Shown here: positions 24,856 through 36,495 of the stretch, in pieces
Numbering within the stretch: the stretch's first letter is position 1
Layout of the letters: the number at the start of each line of letters is the position of its first letter
From: Pleurotus ostreatus/Saccharomyces cerevisiae fusant
Taxonomy: Eukaryota > Opisthokonta
NCBI GenBank assembly: GCA_024196135.1
Contig: JAMQCK010000037.1
Location: forward strand, 62,001-126,000
Direction of reading: 5' to 3'
DNA: 64,000 nucleotides
The notes under the pieces: generated by a model
The model's input: the letters and a program-made list of their open reading frames with translations, nothing else
The model's database searches: none
What the model was told of the DNA's origin: nothing
Made by a program: the position numbers and the translations under genes

Positions 24856-27190
24856 TCATCGTGCACTGGGATCAGGCGGGGGAGGGTGAGAGGAGGGCGC
24901 CGAAGGACGCGGCTGGGCAAGAGCAGGCTGCTGGGACGACCTAGATGTACTCGAGCCTGCGATAGGCCCAGTCAACGGCTGCATAGGCGCCTGAGCGTAA
25001 GGGTCTGTCACGCCGAACGGCAGGTACGTATATCCCTGTGTCGGGCTGGGCGGCGCCGACGTATACGTGCTCGGCGTCCACGCCGCATACGTCGCATCAT
25101 ACTCATGCTGTGATCCATACGCAGCGCCGCCGTAGCCAAGCGAGCCTGACGCAGACCCAAACGAGGGCGCTGCAGATACAGAGGACGCCGCAGAGGCAGA
25201 AGGCGCCGCCGAATTCAAAGACGACCATGAAGGTAAAGGCTGCTGCTCCGACGGCGCCGGCGCAGGGCCGTAGCCTGCAGACGGCGCGCTCGCGCCATAA
25301 TCTGCGGACGGCGGCACGGCGCCGTAGCCGGCGGACGTCGACATTGTCCGGTATCCCGAATTTGTAGAAGGGCCACCGTACGCCGTGGGATCCATTGCTG
25401 CCCCGTAGGACGTCGCGCCATAGCTTGGCGCTGACAGCATCGGTGCATAAGACGATGAAGAGGCAGACGCATAAGACGACGACGAAGCAGCGGCATAACC
25501 CGTCGGCGATATTGGCGCATAGCCTGAGGTGGAGCCTGCCTTGAACACTGGCGAATTGCCCGCGCCAAGGTCCGCCCCATAGGACGTTGTCGTGTCACGG
25601 GTCAGCAGCTCCGCCTCCGGGCGGTCAGCATAAGCGGCTGCTGTCTCCGCCGTATTTGCTCGCGCCCTCGTCGCCGCCGGAGGGTTATACATCGGCCTCG
25701 GGACCTGAGCGTCCTTATAGTGCTCCCTTCGCGGAGCCCCCCGACCACTCTCTCGACTTCCCGACTCAGCCGCTCCGGGCAGCGCGGCGTACCGAGCGCG
25801 CGTCGGCGAGGCGGGCGCGCTCAACGGCTCATCCTCGCGTAGGATAGGTCCTCCGCGTGGCTCCGACGCGGCCCCCGACCCTCGCTGCTCCTCGCCGCGA
25901 ATGAAAGGCCGCCGAGCGGGTTTCGCGCCATAGATGCGCTTTTTCGACAGCCCGTGCAGGTGCTGCAGCTGACTGACGATGCTCGGGCGTGGCGCCTCCG
26001 GCATCGACGTCTTCCTCGACCGCGCAGGCGTACCCCGACTCGCCGAAACCGACGTGCTCATCTGCGGCGGCGAGAGCGAGTGATGGTGGTGGGGCGCATA
26101 GCTCGACGACGACGACGGTCCTGCCCGCCGCTCATCAGGCACGGCGTGTCTTGGATATGCGTGCGATGGCTGCCATGACGGGGATCAGAAAACAGAAGCA
26201 TGCAAGAGCCAGCGATTTACGTACTCCGCCGGACGGCGGCGTGCCCGCGCCAGCCCCCTCCGCGCCTGTGTGTTTGTTTATCGGTGCGCAAAATCAGCGT
26301 GAGAAGGCGCGAGGCTGGGCTCACCAGCACGCGCGCTCGTGCGCACGCCGAACGCGGCGTCCTGGAAGGCCGCTGCGTCCTCCGCGGCGCCCTGGAGGCG
26401 CACCTGACATTAAATCCGGATTAATCAGTACAGCGTAAAATTAAAGAGCCCCGGTGGCGCGGAAAGATGCGAAACATACCACCGTCGTGAAGAACATCAG
26501 AAGCCCTGGCGCGTCGGCGCCTTGGCCCAGGATGAGATGCGGGAGGATACGGAGCTGCCAGCGATGCATATCGTGGCGTAAGCGAGGGTAGGGCAAGTGG
26601 GGGAGGCAGGAGTAAGCGAGAGTGAAGCGAGAGAGATGTGACGACGTACACGCGCTGCTTCTGTAGCAAGCGAGGCCCAGGTGCTGTCCGAGGGTCCTCC
26701 AGCTGCTTGAGGAGTCGAAGACGCTGCCACGACGACTAGGTGCGCGTGCTGCGAGGCCGAGCCCCCGTGTTGAGCAGTAATCTGTGCCAAATTCTGGCGA
26801 ATGGCCTCAAAGTCAGTCCTGGCCAACGTTTGACAGACAAAGAAGAAGTGGGAATTTATCGGCGCACCTGGATGGATTTTTGAAGCGCAGTGGCGGAGAT
26901 GTAGCCACCACCCTCTTCGCCCCCGTGAAGGAAAATTTCAGACAGACCCCTTTGTGGCTCGTTGTAGTACTGCAGTTCCGACATGCCATTCCAAGCAGCT
27001 CGTCCAACAGCCAGATTTATCTGTGAGCTGATCAGAAATATTTCGCGAGCGGGAATAATCCATCATGACGCACGGGGATCGGCGTCCTGCCTTGCAGGCT
27101 CTCCAGCAGAGGCTGCAGCCCGCGATCCCGCACCGCGGGCCATAGCCTCTGCATCGCCGGGCTATCTTCCACCAGCAAGAACACCGACAT
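24856..27190 (-). CDS. MED25: vWA-domain protein with SYG-rich tail, probable Mediator subunit MED25
   Basis: Seven exons on the minus strand: 27190-27074, 27020-26868, 26793-26650, 26554-26483, 26403-26325, 26265-26225 and 26169-24856, encoding 639 residues with all phases compatible. The start MSVFLLVEDSPAMQRLWPAV is the first strand of a von Willebrand A fold. It continues with a segment aligning by eye to the MED25 vWA domain (IFLHGGEEGGGYISATALQK, HAHLVVVAASSTP, WASLATEAARLRILP). A middle motif, LQHLHGLSKKRIYGAKPARR, is also reminiscent of fungal MED25. The final 300 residues are an Ala/Ser/Tyr/Gly low-complexity region full of SYGA and GYGA units. In the family the vWA domain docks onto Mediator to relay activator signals to RNA polymerase II. 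The domain assignment is moderately sure; the subunit name is less so. Confidence 0.62.
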
Positions 27191-28156
27191 CGATCTATCC
27201 CCGTCCACGCGCGCGACCGTCGAGAACGCTCAGCCGGCTGGCGCTATCCCCGTGCGTGGCCCAGCGATAAACTCTATCCACAGAAGGCAGCGGCTGTGAA
27301 GCAAGGCAACCTAGTACACCGAGCACGGAGCGACGGAGGGAAGTAGCAAGGCGAGTGGCGGCGGAAGCAAGAAGCAGGTTAACGTTGTCGGAGCGCGCGC
27401 ACAACATGACCAGTCGGACTTTCAACAAATCAGGCCTGCCCGTGCAGCGTGGCCCCAACCCCGAAAGGCGAGGGAGTGACAGATCGCCGCTTATACGGTG
27501 GGCCTCCCAGATTCCGTAACCCGCGCTGCGCACTGCTGAGAGGTACGCCCCCCGCCAGATCTGAGGAATGGTCGGTACGCCGCGCGCCAGATCCGAGTGC
27601 ATGCGGGCATTCAGGCGAGGACTCGTGGCTTCTGTCGCCGCCAGAGCGCGCGGGACGCTCTATACGATCGTGCGCAATGCCCTGTTCGATCGCGCGGCAC
27701 GCTCTGTTCGATGCGCGGACGCCCTATTCATGCCTGCAGAATTCAAAGTCAGCGACGAAGGGAACCCGTCGATAGCGTTGGCGCCGCCGCTAGTGCGCAT
27801 CGGCGGACGCCGAGGGCTTGTTGACCATCAGGGGTCCCCATGTTGACCGATCCCCTTCAGCGGAAGCTGACCGGAGGTACCTTTGCTTCCGCCCACGTGT
27901 GATGGGTTACACGGCACTCTAAACTCAGTTCAGATCAAGCGCCATGGGAGACTGTACAGAATATACGCTCCCACGTCCCTGGGCACTCGAACTTTGCGCA
28001 TTGTCACTAGACCTCACCCGCCTCGCTCGTGAAATGCATGCATGAGATTAGACGGCAATAAGCCTAAGACCAATGAATATCTAGTAGTACATACATAGAT
28101 AGTCGGCACCCAGGAAGCTGTAATCAGCACCGAGGGAGCTGTAGCCGACACCCAGG
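27191..28156. other. Intergenic: MED25-like promoter and EOS1-like 3' flank
   Basis: No gene is recognised. Two near copies of a GGTACGCC-N5-CCAGATC unit lie at about 27541-27598. Confidence 0.5.
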
Positions 28157-29449
28157 TCAGCACCCAGAAAACTCCCTCCTCAACTGCTCCGCCCACGCCA
28201 TCACAAAATACAGCACCCCCGCCGGAAACATACACTTCAACCCCACCTCCCTCCAATCCCACCTCCGCCCACCCCATTGCCCCCCGCGCCACCGATGCCA
28301 CTTCCCCCCCTGCCCCCTTGCCATCCTTTCCTTCGGCTCCCACCACAGGTTGCTCGTCACCCACAGCTGCACGCTCCGGCTGCAGCACGTCGTCGTCGCG
28401 ATGACGGCCCACGTGATCACGGGCCGCTTCTCGTGCTCGAGGACGACGAGGGTGAAGTGCGTGGCGGGCCAGCAGATGGACTGGAGGGCGAGGAGGCGGA
28501 CGAGGGTGGAGAGGGGCGCGTAGTAGATGCGCCAGCGGGTGAGGAGGCCGGTGGTGAGGGAGAGGCATTGGTAGCCGGTGAGGATGGCCTGCACGAATCA
28601 TCAGTAGATGTAGCAGAAGGAAAGAGTGCACACACCCATAAAGCCGATACGAAGTAATCCACGCGCTGCGGCGCTCCAGGATGCGAAGGTGGATAGAGCA
28701 TATGATAAATATTGTAAAGCAGGCCGATGAATGCAGGAACAACGGAAAGCAGTCTTGAAAACTCAAACAGGAGCGGCGTAAGCTGTTGCTGGAGGGAGGA
28801 AGGGGGCACAATCGGCGCGGACGAGCCGACGATGCGCGCGGTGGGGAGGCGGCGGGGCTGGAGGGGGAGGAGGGGTGCGTTGTCAGCTTGCTGTGTACTT
28901 CCGGTAAGAGTACGCGGTCGTCCTCACCGGCTCGTCCGCCTCCGTCTCCGTCTCGCCGGCGCCGAGCTGGCCAGGCGCGGTGGTGATCGGCTTCGCGGCG
29001 TGCGCCTGCCCGCTCGCCCACGCCGTGTAGATCACGTCATCGTCCGTGCGCTCGTCGTCGTCGCTGCTGGGCGACATGCAAGGGACGTCCGGGTACGGGT
29101 TGCGCGACTCGGGATACGGGACGCGCGCGCGCAGGTGGTGGTTCGGCGGGGTGATGAGGTGGTTCGGCGGGGTGATGAGGGGAATGGAGTTTGATTTCGG
29201 CACGACGAACGTGGTGCGCGGGGTCGATGAAGGGGTTGCAGATGAGGGGGATGCGGATGCAGGCGTGAGGAGGAAAGCAGAGGAGTGCACGCCGCTCAGG
29301 CCGGTAGACGCAGAGCGCGGTCGCGTCTGCTGTGGTCGATCGGTGGTCGTGGAAGGTGAACGTCGAGGGGGGCGCGAGTTCGAAGTCTGTCCCACTACAT
29401 CCACAGTCGACCTCGTATCCGGATGGCTCGCGGCGCTCTGTCGGGACAT
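28157..29449 (-). CDS. EOS1-like N-glycosylation family membrane protein
   Basis: Exons on the minus strand are 29449-28928, 28857-28636 and 28588-28157, encoding 391 residues. The N-terminal 170 residues are disordered, Ser/Pro-rich and contain a duplicated LITPPNH unit (tandem DNA repeat near 29139-29180). From exon 2 the protein becomes hydrophobic, with about four predicted membrane segments: FSRLLSVVPAFIGLLYNIYH, ILTGYQCLSLTTGLL, LVRLLALQSICWPATHFTLV and a stretch around ITWAVIATTTCCSRSVQLWV. The ATTTCCSRSVQLWVTSN block is, as far as I recall, the signature of the fungal EOS1 family, ER membrane proteins linked to N-glycosylation and oxidative-stress tolerance in yeast. The exon 1 donor was placed at 28927 because it alone keeps the frame. 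The C-terminus is Trp/Gly-rich and unusual. Confidence 0.7.
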
Positions 29450-30377
29450 GGGCGTGCGTCAGTCAAGACTCGAATACGAAAGTTCAAGGAAGAGCAGTCA
29501 AGAAAAACGCTCAAGGTTCTCACCGGTCTCCTTATGAAGTCTGGGGCGCTTCCCTTGTCGATAAGACTTTGTTATCTCAGACGCGCCTTCAATGGACACC
29601 CCTTTAGCGGCTGAGAACCATTGAGTCGCCCGGCGAATGGAAGCAAGTCCCTCAAATGAATGAAATCCCAATGGAATCAATGAGCAAGAGGAACGCGATC
29701 ACAAAATCACTAAAATTCGCTCGCGTGCGCAGTGCACAGCCACCTGTACTCGCAAGCGAGCGCGTTCGGAAGCGCTGGGCTTCAGATGGCTCAAGAAGGT
29801 TTGGGGAGAAAGATACAACCTGAAGGAAAGCCTTGCAAGGAGTCCCGCCGGGACGGAGCAATTTCGCCAATTTGAAATTCGGCCCGCGTCAATCATTGAC
29901 ATCACGTGTTCATGTTCGACTTGCGGGACCGAGCGAGGCTGTTTTCTGGACCTCTTCACTTTCTTCTTAAGCAAGGTTCACTTGAGCTGAGTACACAGAA
30001 GGCCACAGGAACATCTGGCGATATTACCTAGGGCTTGCCTGTCATGACAGCGGCATAGCCGTCAGGATAAGAAAGAGAAAAAGGCACAAGTCTCACGGAA
30101 GCTTTGACACATGAATCCGCTGCAGACGGAGAGCTTGGATGAATATAGTTGGAGATAGACCAATGAACATTGCGGACCATTAAACCGCAACACATTCAGA
30201 CAGTCTGAGAAGATGAAAACTACAGCTACAAAAAGGCACATTAGGAATTAGAATGGGGAACAAAGCCAAACCAGAACGATACCGTAGGGGAATCGAGTGG
30301 TACAGCGGAAGAAGAAAGAGTTAGGGCATACTATATAGAAGTAAGGAATTTGAAAGCTTCATGGTAAGGACACCTTC
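29450..30377. other. Intergenic, EOS1-like promoter and flank of the Ser/Pro-rich gene
   Basis: About 930 bp, AT-richer than the genes. No coding pattern is recognised. Confidence 0.5.
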
Positions 30378-32649
30378 CTACTGGAATCGCGCTGAGCGTC
30401 TGCGCTTGGGCTGCGGCTCGCCGTCCTGATCATCGGCGTCTTCCGCGCGAGTTGTCGATGTCGAAGCATTTCCTGCGCTGGCCGTAGACGGCGAGGCATC
30501 TTCTGAGCGGAACGTCAGCCGCGAGGCACCGCCTGGGGACGGTGGAGTTTTCGTATGGGTTGTACGATTCCTCAACGTATTAATTCGATCCCTCGCAGGG
30601 ATAACACGAGACCTGGCCACCGGGGTGCAGCGAGATTGGGGGAGGGTGCTCTGAGACTGAGCCGGAATGGCGCTCACAGTCGCTTGTGTGCGCTTGCCCT
30701 TGCGAGGCGTCGAAGGTCCGTCAACGGGTAATTCAGAAGGCCAAGTAGATGGACCTGGTAAAGAGGCATGAAGGCTCGCAGGAGGAACTCGAGAGCTAGA
30801 TCGCAGCTGCCGAGTCGGCGTAGTCGTCACGTCATCGTCCGCGTCGGAAGTGCGCTTGCGCTTCTTGGAAGAGGATGAGGTAGTTGCTGCAGGCGTCGAT
30901 GGAGCAGGACGCGGGGGTGTGACGAGAGCAGGCATTTTAAGCGTGGCGGGAGCGTGCACTACAGAGGTCACGGGAGGAGCGTGCGACGCAAGTGTTGCAG
31001 GAGCAGGAATTGCAGAGGTCGTCGGATTAGTTATTGAGGGGGCTGCAGGGGCCGACATCTCGACGTCGGCTGCAACATCCGCGGGTGCGATTGGCTCCGT
31101 TTGCAGTTGCCGATTGGAGCTCGAGGGCGAATTCGTTAACGCTGGCAGTACTAGCCCATCGGGCAACCCCGCGCGGCGCCTCAGAACAGACATCGGCACC
31201 GCACGCCTCTTGATCCCCTTCGGAAGCGAGATCCCCTCAACCGCTTTTGATGATGACCCCAGGATACTCGTCGACGACGAGCCCAGGACACTCCTCGACG
31301 ACGACCCCAGGGTCCTCCTCGACGACGAACCCAGTATCCCCCTCGTCCACCCCTTCAACAGCACACCAAAAATCTCCCCATCCAGCGCGCAGTACCGCAC
31401 GAGATCCCCCGCAAGCGCGTTAAGCAGCTCGATCTGTGCGTCATGCCTATCTTGCAGCGATTGCGCCAGTGCTACCTTGGTGAGCATGTCCTCGAGAGGG
31501 GTGAGGTTATGCGGCATCGGCCCAAAGTTTGCTGGTGGTAGATCATCAGCCCGTTCCTCGCCCATCTCCTCCACCGTCGATCCCTCTCCTGCAGCAGCAC
31601 CCGCCCCCCTCCCCCTCACCTCCAACTCCCCGTCGAACCACACATCCACTCCGTCCTGCACGAACTCCTTCAATTCCTTCCGATCGAGCCCCAAATGGCT
31701 CGCCAGATCCGACACGTGGAACGACGCCAGCGAGAGCATCGCCTCGTATTGCATCTTCAGTGTCTTCGCTTTGATGACTTGCTTGATCAGTGTCGCTCGC
31801 GAAGGGTGGGGCTCGTAGTTCGCATCGCCAGCGCCGTCCACTTCCATGCGCACGACCCTCGGCACCTCCTTGTTGTCGCTGACTTCGAGAGAGACTATGG
31901 GCTGCGTCCTCTGATCGTAGGGCACGAATTCTACGCGGACGCGACCACCAGGATGTGAGGGCACCCCGCTCGCGGCCCAGGTAAGGTGGACGGCGTTGTC
32001 GTTGGCGTTTTCAGAGTCTTGATCGCCACTTCTAATGCCCTCGCCGCCGTCGTTGTCGGGCCCAAGCACGTGCATACGCTGAATCATCCCACAATCGTCG
32101 TCCATCTGCTGAACGCGAAATTTGCCCGTGCCCGCGCGCTCCATCATCACCTGGGTGTCGTGCAGGAGGGTGGCGCGCTCGGTAGGGACGATCTCGAACA
32201 GCGCTGGGATATTCGCTATGTCGACGTAACGTCTAGTAATGGGGGTGACATCCGGGTCAGTGCACCCATTCACTGAAGCTAACAAGAACGCACATGATCT
32301 CCTGATACCGCCGACATAGGAATGGCCAATTTTGCGGCAGTACATATTGCTGAGCACTACAAGGTCCAAATCGCCAATCAGCCCAACACCCACACTCAGG
32401 GCGTATAAGTACCACATACCTCAAGTCCTTCTTGCGCTCCTTCGTGAGCTCGATCCGCGCACGCGCCTGAGGCGCGATTCGCTGCAGAGAGCGGTGGATC
32501 TCCAACGCCAATGGGTTGAGCGATTTCGGGTTGATGCCCGCGGGCTTGAGCTTGTCGAGGACGTCGAGCAAATCCAGGCAGCACTCGTCGAACTTGTCGA
32601 TTGCTTCCTTGACATCGTCAAGCGTTTTGTAGGGCGTGTAGGGGGGCAT
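30378..32649 (-). CDS. Ser/Pro/Thr-rich protein with LGSSS octapeptide repeats, function unknown
   Basis: Exons on the minus strand are 32649-32420 and 32232-30378, giving 694 residues. The first 120 residues look folded and helical (TPYKTLDDVKEAIDKFDECC, then LDKLKPAGINPKSLNPLALE) and continue into RRYVDIANIPALFEIVPTER, so this N-terminal unit is the most likely conserved domain. A middle region with alternating helices (TLKMQYEAMLSLASFHVSDL) is followed by four tandem eight-residue units ending LGSSS, then a long Ser/Thr/Pro/Ala-rich tail with basic patches KKRKR and KRRRS that could serve as nuclear signals. I do not recognise the family. The 187-bp intron is longer than most here and could hide a small exon. 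Confidence 0.65.
31241..31344. repeat. Four 24-bp tandem repeats inside a coding exon
   Basis: Each unit contains GACGACGAVCCCAG on the plus strand and encodes eight residues ending LGSSS on the minus strand. Copies differ by a few substitutions, so the array is not brand new. Confidence 0.75.
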
Positions 32650-33325
32650 TTCTACGGCTTAAGTGTGGGATGGGTTATGTGACTTATGCCTCTGGCGCTA
32701 AGTATAGGGTGGAGGGACAATTGTCACCGAGTGTTGTGTGAGGAATGTGGTAGAGTCGAGCAGTCGAGTCGATTCCGTCGCGCAGTAGTATAACTGCAGA
32801 GCACACTTGGATAGGGCAGTATGCTCGAGATGGTGGACGTATGGGAAAGAGATGACAGAGGCCATGGTCTTTGTCTTCAGCCACTGCCACATGCCCATGG
32901 TCACAGCAGAGAACAATGGCAACCGGACAATGATGCCCATATTTGTCTTCGGGCCGCCGATGCCGGGCTTGTGCAACGATCGCCTGCGCCATCGCACTCA
33001 ACAGGGTGGAAAGTAGCATTCACCGTTCACTTGAGCAGTCTTTTATACGGACGCAGGTAGCGATATGAGTGGGACAAGAACATTGAGATTGCTCGAAATG
33101 TTGGAGCGTCATAAGGCAACGACACGGCAGTAAGTACAGGTTCGGGTATTAGGATAGGACAGCAATGTACAGAGTGGGATAAGGCGTAGCATATCACGTC
33201 CGTTCACCTCGACAAGAAATTGTAGAGACGGTTCTATGCAGCCAGCAAGAAAGGGAGGTTCGCCGCCAGCAGGGACGGTGGTAGCTTGATACATATATTG
33301 TTTCTTGCAAGAAGGGTCGGGCATT
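32650..33325. other. Intergenic between Ser/Pro-rich gene and TFIIS 3' end
   Basis: No gene is recognised. Confidence 0.5.
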
Positions 33326-34473
33326 CTACGAGAACTTCCACCGGTTGTTGCATACGGTGCAACTGTCGGGTAGAGTGAGCTTGGTTGACGACGCATGGGA
33401 AGGCCTATGACTGACGTTACGAAGGTAGTCATCGGCTCATCAGCGCTGCGCGTCTGCGCCTGGCGGTAGCGGCATTTCCTCTGTAGCGCAAAAGTCAGCA
33501 GGGAAAAAAGGCTGGAGAACATAGTACGCACCTGCTTGCACCTGCCACACTGGAAGGCGTCCGTCTCGGCCTCCTGCTCGGCGGCACCTAGCGACTCGTG
33601 GATAGTCTGCTCGCGGATCTTGTTATCGGCGGCCTTGCGTTCCTCCGACGCCATGTCCGCCACGGACATCGTGGCAAGCCGTGCAGGCTCGAGCTCCCCC
33701 TTCAGCACGCGTGCGCGCAGGCCCGGGTTGCTCTTCGCCTTCAGGTTGGCGGTGAGCGTGCGGAGTTTGGTCTTGTACGCCTCGTTCGTGCAGCCGTTCA
33801 GGTTGTACACAGCAGCCTCAATATCTCGTGCTTTCTCGGCGATCGTGTTACTGTCTGTCAAGAAAGAAAGGGAAACTGGTCAGCATGATCGGACATGCGA
33901 AGGGCATGCCACGCACCGCAAGTCGCGTCGCACGCGAGCGCATTGTAGATTAGCTTGCTCAGCGCATTTCGCAGCTTGTCTGGAGTGAAGTTGAGGGTGA
34001 CTTTGTCGGTATCAGCTGTTCTGGCGACGGTAGAGGGCTTCGCTGGCGCGGGTGCAGGTGGCGGGGCGGCTTTGGTCGGCGGAGCTGCTTTAGGCGCGGG
34101 GGATTTAGTGGCCTTCAGGCGCTCGACGTCGTTCTTCCACTTCTTCACCAGGTCCTTCGCCGCCTGCGAGACCTCCTTGTTTGAATGCGTTCGTAATTTG
34201 CCAACCGCCAGGCCCGCTTTACTTTCCTGGATGACCAAACATGAACAATCGAAGTTGGGGAGAAGGACGAGCAACACCCACCCTAAGGATTGTTTCGTTT
34301 ACTTCCCAGTTCTTCTTGAGGAGTGTGAGAATACCAAGTAGCTCCTGGGGGAATGCGTTAGCAAGCAGAGAAAAGACGCGCACGCGACACAAATGAACAT
34401 TTGCACGAACCTGGGCCGTAGACGGACTTTGCAACTGCTTTACTAGCCTCTTGAGCTCAACGATGTCCGACAT
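33326..34473 (-). CDS. TFIIS: Transcription elongation factor TFIIS
   Basis: Six exons on the minus strand: 34473-34411, 34344-34282, 34226-33917, 33854-33532, 33480-33416 and 33362-33326, encoding 286 residues. Domain I (LW/TFIIN) begins MSDIVELKRLVKQLQSPSTA and includes VGKLRTHSNKEVSQAAKDLV. Domain II (central TFIIS domain) includes RDIEAAVYNLNGCTNEAYK and KSNPGLRARVLKGEL. The C-terminal zinc ribbon has CGRC and CTVC ligands, the RYRQAQTRSADEPMTTFVTC run and the invariant Asp-Glu pair that enters the polymerase active site; it ends NNRWKFS. The factor stimulates RNA cleavage by backtracked polymerase II so that elongation can resume. The head-to-head neighbour is PRP46, only 199 bp away. 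Confidence 0.95.
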
Positions 34474-34672
34474 GATGTCCTACGTCTAGATACCGACTAC
34501 AGGGGGGCTCTAGGACTCCCAAGCGACTGTCAGGCTCCTTATATGTGGCCGTTCAGGACAAAGACCAGCGGAGTTTGCCGGCCCGGCCGCGCAAATGAAC
34601 AATTGCAGGGCGCTTTGCTTTCTTGTCTTTCGCCCCCATCGTCTTTGACCATCTCGCGCCCTGACCCACAGC
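34474..34672. promoter_or_regulatory. Shared divergent promoter, TFIIS / PRP46
   Basis: 199 bp between divergent start codons of two RNA-polymerase II mRNA-production genes. No TATA box is seen. Shared control is inferred from geometry only. Confidence 0.55.
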
Positions 34673-36173
34673 ATGGCGTCGGTACTGCCTCCCCTTGATG
34701 GCCTGCACAGAAGGAGTGTAAAACGGACGCGTGACATCTTTGCGTCGAGCATTGACGAGGTTGTGCCGGATGAGGAGCGCAGGTGCGTGGTCTGCATGTT
34801 GCCGAAGATTGCTCTTCTAACATGGATGCAGTACCCGCATTCGCCTGTCGGTCAGGATCAATGATGAATTTCGAGACTTCAAGGAGCTCCCTGCAGCCCT
34901 GGTATCGCAACAAGGCCCTGTTGGCCCCTCGCGGCCAAAGGAGCAGCGCAAGATGATTACAGCAGGACGTGCGTATCCAGCATACCCCCAAATCGCTAGC
35001 TAACACGTCCCCCCAGCCGCCGACAACACTTCGCGCATGATAGCGACCATCGACAAAACCCCCATTTCCCAACCCTCCACGTTCTCTTCCTCGAGCAAGC
35101 TCTCGCAAGCGCTCACGCTTCACAAGACGACGCGAACAGTAAAACCGACATATCACCCCCCATGGAAGCTCGTCCGAGTCATCTCCGGGCACTTGGGCTG
35201 GGTGCGCAGCGTCGCTGTCGAACCGGGCAACAAGTGGTTTGCCACGGGTGCGGGCGACCGCGTCATCAAGATCTGGGACCTTGCGTCGGGCGAGCTGAAG
35301 TTGTCGCTGACGGGTCACATATCGACCGTGCGGGGTTTGGCTGTCTCTGCGCGCCATCCGTATCTGTTCTCATGTGGAGAAGATAAGGTGCGTGCGCGAC
35401 GCCCTCATTCACTTTACATTACTGACCACCCCCTAGATGGTTAAGTGTTGGGACTTGGAGTCGAACAAGGTCATCCGGCACTACCATGGGCATCTGTCTG
35501 GCGTGTATGCGCTTGACCTGCACCCAACGCTGGACGTGCTGGTCACCTCGGGACGCGACGCGTCGGCGCGAGTGTGGGACATGCGGACGAAGGCGCAGAT
35601 CCACGTTCTCTCTGGGCACACTGGCACGGTCGCCGACGTCAAGTGCCAGGAGTCGGACCCACAGGTCATCACAGGCAGCATGGACACGACCGTGCGCCTG
35701 TGGGACCTGGCGGCGGGGAAGACGATGACGACGCTGACGCACCACAAAAAGTCGGTGCGCGCGCTCGCGATCCACCCTACGGAGTACTCGTTCGCCTCGG
35801 GCTCGGCAGGCGGGAACAACATCAAGAAGTGGAAGTGCCCGGACGGGACGTTCGTGTTCAACTTCAGCGGACACAACGCGATCATCAACACGCTGTCGGT
35901 GAACGCGGAGGGCGTGTTCTTCTCGGGAGGGGACAATGGGTCGCTGACATTCTGGGACTACAACACGGGGACGCCGTTCCAGAACATGGAAGATGTGCCG
36001 CAGCCGGGCTCGTTGGAGGCGGAGGCTGGCGTCTTCTGCTCAACGTTCGACATGACCGGGACGCGTCTCATCACCGGTGGCGCGGATAAGACCATCAAGG
36101 TAGCTTTGGTGTTCTCCTCTCATCACTAGTGCTGATACCTTGCTCCTAGGTCTACGCTGAACAGGCGCACTGA
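34673..36173 (+). CDS. PRP46: Spliceosomal WD40 protein PRP46 (PLRG1)
   Basis: Exons 34673-34782, 34832-34968, 35017-35387, 35437-36099 and 36150-36173 encode 434 residues. The N-terminal third is extended and basic and includes [15 protein letters not shown]; from [20 protein letters not shown] seven WD40 repeats follow, with hallmark ends such as [30 protein letters not shown] and [10 protein letters not shown]. The [12 protein letters not shown] and [13 protein letters not shown] segments are characteristic of PRP46/PLRG1, a component of the Prp19 complex that activates the spliceosome. The tail after the last blade is short (IKVYAEQAH-stop); animal proteins have about twenty more residues, but short tails may be normal in basidiomycetes. 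All introns are GT-AG. Confidence 0.94.
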
Positions 36174-36495
36174 GTTTGAGATGGACATACGCCGTGGAGC
36201 GGCCGTTGTTCGTGTTCTATGTAGCATCAGTAGTATAGCTAGTACTCCTTACGGCCGTCCTAACCTACGAGGCTGTGTGTATGGACTGTTTGCGCACTGG
36301 AGCAAGGTGCTGAACAACCCGAACTCGAACTTGCCCGCCTCCGAAAAACGAACCATTTCCAGTATGTTTTTCCCACAATCATCAACGTGTAATGAGAATG
36401 CGGCGCTCGAGCGCGTAAATAACTCTGCTCTCGCCACATCGTCCAGGACGGCGACCTGATACCCAGCATCTCGACATCGGACTCTCCTTTATACG
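36174..36495. other. Intergenic between PRP46 and the next + gene
   Basis: Probably a PRP46 3' UTR and the promoter of the next gene. Nothing else is seen. Confidence 0.5.

Noticed and set aside
36100..36173. Short C-terminus of PRP46 as a possible truncation
   Set aside because: The last intron is canonical with a good branch site, the propeller is complete, and short tails may be normal in basidiomycetes.
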